Positions 54,661-64,000 of a DNA stretch of 64,000 nucleotides are shown piece by piece. The stretch is taken from positions 42,114,747 through 42,178,746 of the forward strand of contig OW028576.1 of assembly GCA_932294295.1 (NCBI GenBank), read 5' to 3'. Below the pieces are notes generated by a model. It saw nothing but the letters and a program-made list of their open reading frames with translations, had not been told where the DNA came from and made no database searches. Source of the stretch: Alitta virens. Its lineage: Eukaryota > Annelida > Polychaeta > Phyllodocida > Nereididae. The number at the start of each line of letters is the position of its first letter. Position 1 is the first letter of the stretch. The position numbers and the translations under genes are program-made.

Positions 54661-55790
54661 AAATCTATCATACAGTACAATACAATACAATACATTTGAA
54701 TAACCATCATATGAACTTTTTCCATCATACTTATGAATACTACCAGGTATATAGATTACTATATTATTGATAATGAGCAATGTCGTGAGTCTAATTAGTA
54801 GAGTCCATGTAATTAGTAGAGACCATGGACAGGCCCCTCCCCCTCCCCTCCCAATATATCTCTCCTATTGAGGGGAGGGGGGGGGGGGGGGTGGTTTACT
54901 GTAGACGTAATATTTGCGTCATCGATCTCTTGCATTTCTCACCTGTGGTAGCTCACTGTATTCAGGGGCAGAGAAATCTCCCATTTGGAGGAGGGGGGGG
55001 GGGGGGGTGTTTTGTTGATGGAAGTTCTATTAATAGGCCTTCAGATGAATTTCATTAATGACAAACTGATAATATATTATTTTGCAAAGCTTGCATGTTA
55101 GTATACCCCCACCCTTATCATATATTTACACCCCCCCCCCCTCCCAATGTTATTGTATGATTCCACCCCTGTGTTCCTAGTATAATATTAAATTACAAAT
55201 CATATATGTGAAACAAATAATGACAATTCATAAAATTTAATAGTACAAATCATTGTGCCCTTCTTCATTACATTACCCCCCCCCCCCCTCAATGTCATTG
55301 CATGGCTCCGCCCCTGTATACTAGAATTATTAAGAATTACTAATATAAATGATGAATTTACAGTAATAATTTACACGTCAGTAAACCCTCTCTCTCCTAT
55401 TATTATTGTTTTTCAAATTTACCCTCCCCCAATGTTATTGGATGGCTCCACCCCTGTGTTCCAAGAAGAGCACGTGTGCTAGAAGTTCCTAGCAGTCGTC
55501 TGCTGAGTGAAGGAGATTTCTGGAATTCCTTCCTTCAATCTCCCTCAGCAAAAATAAGAAAAGTGGTTTTTAACCTACTTACGAAAACTCTAGACCCTCT
55601 CAATTTCTACCATTTCCGCTGTAAATAGAGATAATATTGGTTAATTAGATATATACCTTTATTTTTATCATATATTCTTTATTTTATATGTATATATTAT
55701 TATTTTCTTCTCTTCCTTAACTTTATTTTTATTTTTTATGACACATGTATCTGCACTGATATTGCGTTGTCAATAAAATAATATATATAT

Positions 55791-55899
55791 ATAATATTGG
55801 TTAATAAGATATAATATTGGTTAAATAGATATAATATTGGTTAGTTAGATATAATATTGGTTAAATAGATATAATATTGGTTAAATAGATATATATTGG
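55791..55899 (+). repeat. 20-bp tandem repeat, about 5.5 units
   Basis: ATAATATTGGTTAAATAGAT repeats in exact 20-base register with single substitutions. A stray unit lies at 55631. Confidence 0.95.
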
Positions 55900-57480
55900 A
55901 TGCTATTGATAAAAAAGATGAATAATTTACACATAATGTTAATTGTTACCGCATGACAAGTGTGTGTTAACACTTTGCATCTTGTAGATAAGACTAGGTT
56001 TATTATTATTTTTTTTTAATACTCAGAATTTGTTTACAGACACTAATACGCTTTCAATTGATACATAAATATACATACAATTTAGATATGATAAATATAT
56101 AATTTTATTGACAACGAAATGTCAGTATTGACATGCGTCCAAGGTACAAACATAAATTTAAAAAATACAATATGTGCAGTAAGATCGATAAAAAAAATAT
56201 ATATATTTTTGATGATGAAGATTATTAACAATTCCTTCCATTTAATGATTTATTAGGAATTGAGTAACAAGTAACTGCAATAATCATTCAAATAATTCAA
56301 TAATTATTGATTAAAAACATATTTTGATAATATACAACAGTTAACAACTATATGGATTATTTTTCATTGTTTCCAGTATTTGCTAAAATTTAAAATTTCA
56401 ACTAAAATACGTGTTATTGGAAAATGGTAATTAAATAAATCAAATTTTGTAAATAATCTTAAAAAAAATTGAAAGAAATTGACACCATCTTGCACTGTAC
56501 CAAGTAACACTTGGTTAGCTCGAAACTCTCTGACCGAGTGCAATAGTATCTATTATCAGATTTTCCTTTTTTTTCTTTCCGATATTGGTCGGCCAGCTCT
56601 TTGGCCGTATTTGCTCTATCGACATTGATATCTCGTCTTCTAAAAGGAAAAAATTTCCAATCAATATGACTCTCAATGATTTCTTGCTGCGAACCTGCTT
56701 TTTGCTGACTCGCAGAAACTAGTGGCCATGGCTAATGACGTCATTAGGCTTGTATGACGTCATAATGGTTGCTAGGGTGGCAGCAGCAGAAGTGGCAGCC
56801 ATTGTGTCTGTTTGGACCTTCTAAACAAACAAGAAAAATGTCAAACTTTCTAAAAAGAATCATCATTTTTTAAAAGATGGATAATCGAACCTGTTTTGGT
56901 TACGCGACGCTCGCTCGAAATAATCACACCTTTCCGAAAAGAGAAAATTTGTTTTTTTTTTCTGGTTTATTTTTGTCTTGGATACCTGGATATTTAAACC
57001 AAACATTGAAATGATTTGAGTGAGCAACACGATGATGAAAAAAAAAAATCAATTATGCTTACTGTTCAGAAATTATGTATTTTGCACGTGTTCTGGGACA
57101 TTGTCTATGGCATCTTTCAAAGAGCATTGATTTGGTGCTTGAGATGCATATTTCATTACTATATTGAATATTTTCTTTTGATTTATTTCTTGCAAGTACT
57201 TAACAAAGATTACAATTCGTTATGATCTACATATATACTAAATGTATGCATAATAATGATCAAAAGATTAGAATTTTTGGTTCACTACTCATTCTGCAGA
57301 GTATTATATCATATTTAATCTTCGACTTGTTGTTTCAAAGATGTACATAATTTCCAGAGATGCCAAGTTCAGGAATGGGGAATGAGTGAGTTTTTGGCCC
57401 TTTCCAACCAGTTTACATTAAGTTAAAATGTCAAAGAGTGAGACTGGGCATGTCTGATAATTTCATTTATGAATAGCTTT

Positions 57481-58093
57481 CTCTCCTCTCCTCCTCTCCT
57501 CTTCCTTCATTCTCATTTATAAATACAGTCAGTCAGTCTGTGATCATCATCATCAACTCCTCCTCATCCTCATCCTTCTCCTCTTCCTCCTTCTCCTCCT
57601 TCTCCTCCTCCTCTTCCTCCTCTTCCTCCTCTTCTTCTTCTTCCTCCTCCTCTCTCTCCTCCTCTTCCTCCTCCTCCTCCTCACCCTCCTCCTCTTCCTC
57701 CTCATCCCCCTCCTCTTCCTCCTCCTCTTCCTCCTCTTCCTCCTTCTCCTCATCCTCTTCCTCCTCCTCCTCTCTCTCCTCCTTCTCTTCCTCCTCCTTC
57801 TCCTCCTTCTCCTCCTTCTCCTCCTCCTCTTCCTCCTCTTCTTCCTCTTCCTCCTCATCCCCCTTCTTCTCTTCTTCCTCCTCCTTCCTCCTCCTCTTCC
57901 TCCTCCTTCCTCCTCTTCCTCCTTCTCCTCCTTTTCTCCTCCTCTTCCTCCTCCTCATCCTCCTCCTCCTCCTCCTCCACTTCATCCTCCTCCTCCTCAT
58001 CCTCCTCCTCCTCCACTTCATCCTCCTTCTCCTCCTCCCTCTTCCTCCCTCTTCCTCCTCATCCTCTCCTTTCTCCTTCTCCTCCTCCATGAT
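57481..58093 (+). repeat. Polypyrimidine (TCC/TCT)n tract, about 600 bases
   Basis: Almost uninterrupted C and T on the plus strand. Open frames of Ser or Glu/Lys/Arg on both strands are low-complexity artefacts. Mirror-symmetric stretches could form triplex DNA. Confidence 0.95.
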
Positions 58094-59739
58094 CCACACT
58101 AGGTACTCTTTGTGTAATTGGCATTAGTCCAACCCATAACAAAAGCCATTGGTGTTTTGCAGTGCAAACCTTCCTCCCTGCAGATGTACTTTTTGCTGAC
58201 TCTGCAATTCCAATTGGCTCCATGGAAGCCTCTGCACATTGCAACTGCAGTCATAAACACGCCTGCTTTTTTTCCCCAATTTAACCTCTCCTATTGATAA
58301 ATATTCCAATGGTGTATAACAGAAAAAGGGACAAAAATATCTTAAAATGTTGTGCGACTAGGATGGTTTGAATCTGTTAAAGTGTAGTTTGATATACTTA
58401 CTTACAATATATTATTCAATAATAACTGTAGTTTAATCGCTGAAAATGTGAAAAAGGTCTTTGTTGCGCCACAAATGGCACACATAACTATAAACCTTTC
58501 TAGATATATTATTTATCTATAAATTCATTTATAAATAATCATAGGCAGTGCAGGAATAGTTTTCCTTAATATTTGGTAGATACACGTATATATGATACAG
58601 TGCAATAGGTTTTCGATAAATTGTAAATTCAAAATTATTACTTCCTAATAACTATTCTCTGCTATTTTTGATATTCTAATATCAGCTGAGTCATAAATTA
58701 CAGTTCATGAATAATAACTCTGCTTAAACATCATGAATCTAATATGGCTGGGTTTTTGCATTAATTATGCAAGAAACTTTAATTTGTTGTGGCAATTTTT
58801 AGCACTGTGTCCATTTTTAGACCTGATAATTATTACATTTTGGCACCAGATCAAAATTTTAAATTGCTAATTGGCTGGATGTACCTGTAGTCTGAGCTAT
58901 TTGTAGCAAGTTTCAAGTAGTAAGTGATCTAGTTGAAATGGTGGGCACTTGTTTCCTCATAATTCTCATTTTTCATAATAATACATTTGTAATAATAAAA
59001 AAGATGTTATCAAAATATTGACTGATATAGTAGTCAATATTACCAGTTTTAAAGTACAATTGAATTCTCAAATTAACATTAACTTAATAAAAAAACTAAT
59101 AAAATAAAATATATGATAATATTTTTAACGTTGTAATATTATAAAGGGAATGTAGACAAGTTTTTAATCATATTTTATTTAGATAAAAAATAAATTTTCT
59201 TTTTATTTACTGTTACATATTCATAAATTGTTACTTCTTTGACTGTCTGCCTGTTGATTTTAGTGTAGTGTAATTTTTTCTGAGGCCAACAAGCCCTTCT
59301 GGGTTTTATGACTCGTATAGATGTATGATTTCAAGTTCATGTTAATTTTTTAAGTGAAGATTTCAATTTCATGTTCATTTCAATACAAACAGAGATTGCG
59401 AACACCTTATTTTAGCTCAAACAATATAATCATGACTCGTGTGATGGCCTATTCTTAAACTTGAAGTAGTTTCAAGGACATTGTTTACACACTGTGGCTA
59501 AAATCTACACTGATACAAAAAGGGGAAATAGCATAAATATCTGACTAATACGCCATTGATAAGATCTTTGTATTTTTTACTTCGTAGAAGTTGGTTATTA
59601 ATAGTGGTTATAGCCAAATCGTTACATATATATATATGCGGATCTTGTGTTAAAAATAGACAAACAATCTGTTCTCAGATAATGATCTCATTATAACATG
59701 TATAACAAGATCACAGATTAAGTATACAAAGATTTCACA

Positions 59740-59840
59740 CTTCTTCATTTGCATATTAAGCCATCCGCAAAGGATTGTGGGATTGCCAGGGCTAGTGAAT
59801 AGCATCCCTTGTGATAGTGACGTCATAATCAACACATATT
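59740..59840. repeat. Dispersed repeat with CCGCAAAGGATTGTGGGATT
   Basis: Second copy of the repeat at 24817-24903. Here it contains the CRE octamer 59818-59825 where the other copy has TGTCATAA. Confidence 0.65.
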
Positions 59841-60599
59841 TCCATTACTCTTGAAATGTAAGTTTAATTTTCAAAGTGGTAATTACAATTGATGGGGTCA
59901 TGACCATATGTCAGGAATTTATGCAGTGAAGTAATATTCCTAACAACCCTGCCATTTAAAGTTGCACTGTCTGTCAAATTTGCAATTTTCTAAGATGCTA
60001 TCAAACAGTTGAAAATTACCTTTATTAATCAAGGTTCACTAAATTTGTGTGAATTAATAATTTTATAAGTCATTAATTACTTAAAAATAGATTATACATT
60101 GAGAGAAAATCCAGACCAAAACATTGCAAACACAATGGAAATGACATCATCACCATTGTTCAGTATTGTGACGTCATCACTGGGTTTGTTTACATATTGA
60201 GTTTTTGATGGCAAGAAAAACTAATATTTATATTATTCATTGTATATTAAAACTAAATTGTTGTGCTAAAGTGGGTATGTAATGGTGAAAAATATCATGA
60301 GACAAGAAGGCAGTATTGATTTATATCATTATTTTAATGTAGCCAGATGGAATCTTGCCCGAATTTCCTGTACATGAGAAGTACCAGTAAAAACTTTGTT
60401 ATAAAAGTTAGAAGTCATTTTACAAATAGACTGGATAGACTGAGACTCGGGAGGTATCTTGAGAGCACTTCAATAGCTGAGTATGAACCTAGCCCGAGAA
60501 ATCTGATGTTCGCTTGGCTCTTATTTACTATCAGATATTTTGTGAGCGCTAGCTAATGGTGGCTCACTATAAACGTTACAATATGAATAAGAGCCGACA

Positions 60600-61125
60600 G
60601 TGGAGTGCAATCAGGAAGAGTTCGTCGGGCTAAGTATGATAGTGCCGTTTACTTAGGCCCATAACATTCTAATAATAGTACCCTGGGCAGTTTCTAACAA
60701 TGAGATATCAGCTACTGAAAGAGGAATACAGTCCATGGCATACAACATGGTTGAAGAACATACACTCTTCCATAGATATGATTGAACACTTGCATGTAAC
60801 CCTGGGTGTTGAAACCTGACTCAGGCAAATTTATACATACTCCTTCATGATTGGTAAATCTACCTGCTGAGTCAAAGTTGACCCCTAAGATCTCCTTGGT
60901 GGATTTAACTGAGATCACATTTGAATTTAATGAGAATTTAGAATGTTTTTTCAAAAGCTTCTTGCCAACGATACTCAATTGAGTTTTCTTAATACCGAAA
61001 TTAAATTGCCATTTTGGCGTAATCAGTACAGATATCGATAAGTGCCTGCAGACCAGGCGCAGTTGAGCTAAGTACAGTGACGTCGTCTGCATAAACACAA
61101 GTATTAACCTTATAATCATCATATA
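60600..61125 (-). pseudogene. Non-LTR retrotransposon reverse transcriptase fragment
   Basis: On the minus strand NTCVYADDVTVLSSTAPGLQ has the RT catalytic YADD box (61082-61093). FGIKKTQLSIVGKKLLKK and EILGVNFDSAGRFTNH follow in a shifted frame, then MDCIPLSVADISLLETAQGT in another frame and stops. The pattern is the palm/thumb part of a LINE-type RT. No upstream endonuclease or poly-A tail is seen, so it is an old 5'-truncated, frameshifted copy. Confidence 0.8.
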
Positions 61126-61797
61126 ATCATATATTCCAACACCTCTGTGATGCTGATATTAGCGTTGGATGCGGACGTTAACCCGGAGATGCCATATATA
61201 TACCAAATAAATAGGTGAGAATGTGCAATGCAATAATATGCCATACATAATACAATAGAATACAAAACCAGATTGTCTGATTGGGTCAAACAAAAAGACG
61301 AAAAAAATAAGGCCAAGACCCTGGAACACTGGAAGGAAACCTAAGATATTCAGACAGTCGAAACCATAGCAACGACTCGGATGAGTCTGTAATAGTCTTC
61401 CTGGTCAGTGGGTGCTCCCTTGACCGGTGTCCATGTACAATGCCATTCAGACATTCAACCGGTCAACTAGATGACCATTATCAGGTAGATGAGCATCGCA
61501 GATCACAAATGGTCACTGCAGGTAATAACATACTGTGCAGTGATACTTTATGTACACAGGTGAATGACGTACAAGATACAGTGGAACAACACAGTAATCA
61601 TACCAAATTTTGATGATATTGCACACTATACAACTATTGCACAGTGCCTTGTGCAATATTCATTTTCTCAGTTCCATATAGTCTGTTGTGCCTTCTGATA
61701 TACTGCACTAAGGGATTTCTGATCCAACAATTATATATATGTGTGATATTGCATAGCTCTCAGTCCGTCATTGGTATACACAGAATTATTGCACGTT

Positions 61798-62631
61798 GGG
61801 ATGCAAAATTCCCGGGAATTTTCACAGTGGAAATTTACGGGAAAATTGGGAATTTGTGGGAATATACGGGAATATAAGGGAATTTATGGAAATTATATGG
61901 GAATATAACTGCTAATGATTGAAATAATATGACAGATGTATGTCTATTACAGTCGAAACATGCTAAATGATGTTTCAGGCTTTCAGCAGACTTTTATTTT
62001 CTCAGAAGACATCTGAATGTTTAGAAATATCGTTAGAAGAACAACAAGAAATGCTGCAAGTTGTGGCAAGAACTTCAAGAATCAAAATTATCAATTAAAG
62101 TACAGAACTAAGTTTGTCATTAAATCAAACAACATTTTACTTCCGATCTTTAAACTTCATCGTCAATATCATCAAGTTCATATTCAGCAACAGATTCACA
62201 AGTAAGGCTTGTTGAAGAATCCAGAGATGGCTCAAACAACTGCAGGTTGGACTTGATAGAGACTAGCTTCTCCACCCTCTCATTGGTAAGCGTATTGCGA
62301 TTTTTCGTGTGTACTCCGCTGAAAGGACCAGTGCGGAATGATAGAAACGATCCCAGGATCCAAAGTTCCAAACTTCGCTGCTGCCACCTTGATGATGACA
62401 AAATATGCTGCAGTGGCTCCCAGACTAGAACAACCACGGGTGACTGTAAAGCACAATCACACTACCTATGATCATCTGCTGAGAGCCTGATTTGAAAGTT
62501 AGGCCAATAAGAATGCAAAGTATTTCAATATAAGCCTTTCATTTGAAAATTCCAAATATTCCCAAAATTCCCGTAATTTTTCTATGGAAAATGTCCATAA
62601 TTCCCGGAAACTTTCCCGGCCTTTGCATCCC
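61798..62631 (-). mobile_element. Decayed hAT-like transposon with GGGATGCAAA ends
   Basis: GGGATGCAAA (61798-61807) and TTTGCATCCC (62622-62631) are inverted ends. Subterminal GGGAATTT / AAATTCCC clusters face each other (61806-61890, 62555-62615). The interior holds a transposase C-terminal fragment. No convincing 8-bp duplication remains. Confidence 0.7.
62150..62437 (-). pseudogene. hAT transposase C-terminal remnant
   Basis: VHTKNRNTLTNERVEKLVSI resembles the conserved dimerisation region near the C-terminus of hAT transposases, followed by an acidic tail ending DDIDDEV. The catalytic core and BED finger are absent. Confidence 0.65.
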
Positions 62632-63884
62632 TAAAATTTGCACGACTCACATCAATAATAAGCCTTCTGCACCAAATGTTATTTTAATTGTGCAAGAATT
62701 TCAAACTTGTGAAATATTTGATAAAATTTAATTTTTAATGGGTGCCAAATATGGGCATAAATTATATAGTAGGCATACAGGTAGGAGCAATTACTTAGAA
62801 TTATTAATTAATAACCTTAATTATGGAGCAGCTTGGCCCATTTGTATTTTAAACTTTTTCATTAAATGTTCTGAACAAAACAATAATTTAAAAGTGGCTG
62901 TGATTAATGCAAGGTTATGGAAAAATATATGAACACGTCACCTTATAACAGCATTTATAAGGAGCCAGCATCTTGGTAACGTGCGGGATTAATTATGAAC
63001 CATATTCTTAGAATACCATCTACATCGAGCTTGTAATTATCCTGCATGATTATGCAGATTATTTGTTAACGTCATAAATATTGTCTTCTTGATTTACAAC
63101 AAAATAAGCAGTGTCAGCCGCAAGTCATTTTCGGAGAATATGTTTTAGCGAAAAGATATTGTTACTCATAATTATTTTCCTGATATCCTTTATGACAAGT
63201 GACATTTAGATAATAAGCGTCTGACTTATGGCGGTTATTTATAGTTTAATGTCCTTAAAGATGATAAGGACAAGTGGTTTACCTGTGATTCATTTGTCAA
63301 ATAATAGCAAAAAAGCAATGAAATGTGTGAATACATCAATTTCATAAATATCCTGTAATGTGACACTTATTGTTTTGTATAACAAATGCTTACCTGTAGG
63401 CCTATATGATGAAGTAATGGAATAGGATGTTCTAGTAAAAATTCGGAAGAAAAAAGATCTCTTCATAGTATAAATGTTTTGTAATTCTGGACTTAACGTT
63501 GGTAATTTAAATGACCTAGAACAATTAGGTAAACATAACCTAGGCTTCCGCTAAACGATCACCACAGTCCTCTTGGCGAAATTTATTTAACTGTCGCTAA
63601 ATTAAATGCTTGTGTGACGAAAATCTGTCAAACTTAGCTAACATCCGAGTCACACCCTATTACATACTGCAAATTTACCTTGTACCTTTTTAACATCACA
63701 ATACATCTAAATCAAGTATGTTTTTGACTGAGAATTAGAAACTAATGAAAGCTGCTTCAATTAATGGTGACTAAAATGTCTCTGTTGTGGCTAAAAAGAT
63801 TGGACTGCTTTAGCCACATTGGCTTAGGCTGGAATTAATTCAGAGGAAGCCTAGATAAGCATAATTATATGTGAACTCGAGATC

Positions 63885-63950
63885 CTGTGATCTCATCATT
63901 ACATCTGTCCCAAGCCGTAGGTCTTATGACCTCACTAAGTTATGACCCGG
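63885..63950 (+). repeat. Dispersed CTTATCATCTCATCATTAC family, partial copy
   Basis: GTGATCTCATCATTACATCT, GTCCCAAGCCGTAGGTCTTA. Core only. Confidence 0.55.
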
Positions 63951-64000
63951 AATTAATAGCGTAATGCATGACGTCACCAATACACACTATCAGATGACGT

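Larger units (their letters stand above)
49137..64000 (+). other. SIK intron 3 (open at window end)
   Basis: Donor GTAAGT at 49137. I looked for the next kinase exon (starting with the rest of an Asp codon, then Tyr-Leu) and saw none to 64000. It contains microsatellites, repeat-family copies, eight TGACGTCA octamers (51395, 51435, 53484, 56736, 56755, 59818, 60169, 63969) and decayed transposons. Confidence 0.65.

Noticed and set aside
57533..58127. Long open frames of Glu/Lys/Arg (minus) and Ser/Leu (plus)
   Set aside because: They are translations of the (TCC/TCT)n tract in every frame, with no splice context or non-repetitive protein sequence.
60085..60190. Candidate SIK exon 4 (AG followed by Asp-Tyr codons)
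   Set aside because: The following residues do not match the family (expected Leu-x-x-His-Gly-Arg-Leu) and no donor is suitably placed.

Overview
This is a stretch of an animal nuclear genome. It is AT-rich, with spliceosomal introns in most genes, poly-A signals, tRNA-derived SINEs, many TA- or 8-bp-flanked DNA transposons and long homopolymer/microsatellite tracts. The proteins match vertebrate orthologues along their length but with invertebrate-level divergence, so an aquatic invertebrate (deuterostome or lophotrochozoan) is the best guess. The species cannot be named from the sequence alone. All gene models were built by eye from splice-site phase and remembered family features. No database search was run.

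Layout: (1) 1-3065, plus strand: the last two exons in view of an unrecognised, low-complexity, basic protein ending near a PLDLS motif. (2) 4633-12924, minus: a tubulin-folding cofactor E-like gene (TBCEL) with two tandem, equally long, phase-matched terminal exons that both encode its ubiquitin-like domain. (3) 13881-18409, plus: RABAC1/PRA1, head-to-head with TBCEL. (4) 20296-28647, minus: HAUS5 (augmin subunit), 16 coding exons. (5) 29502-29888, plus: intronless SNRPD1 (Sm D1), head-to-head with HAUS5, followed by a repeat-rich flank holding a truncated copy of its own 5' part. (6) 30.5-41.1 kb: gene-poor intergenic DNA with SINEs, a dead Tc1/mariner element and many CRE octamers. (7) 41103 to past the end, plus: first three exons of a salt-inducible kinase (SIK1/2 type). 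The rest of the window is its third intron (more than 14.8 kb), with microsatellites, a broken non-LTR reverse transcriptase and a hAT remnant.

How the genes relate: TBCEL and HAUS5 both act on tubulin or microtubules, RABAC1 in Rab/membrane traffic, SNRPD1 in splicing and SIK in cAMP/LKB1 signalling. They look like ordinary neighbours, not a functional cluster. The observations most worth a second look are the duplicated TBCEL Ubl exon, the strong regional excess of TGACGTCA octamers around the SIK gene, and several transposon families that can be delimited from their own target-site duplications.
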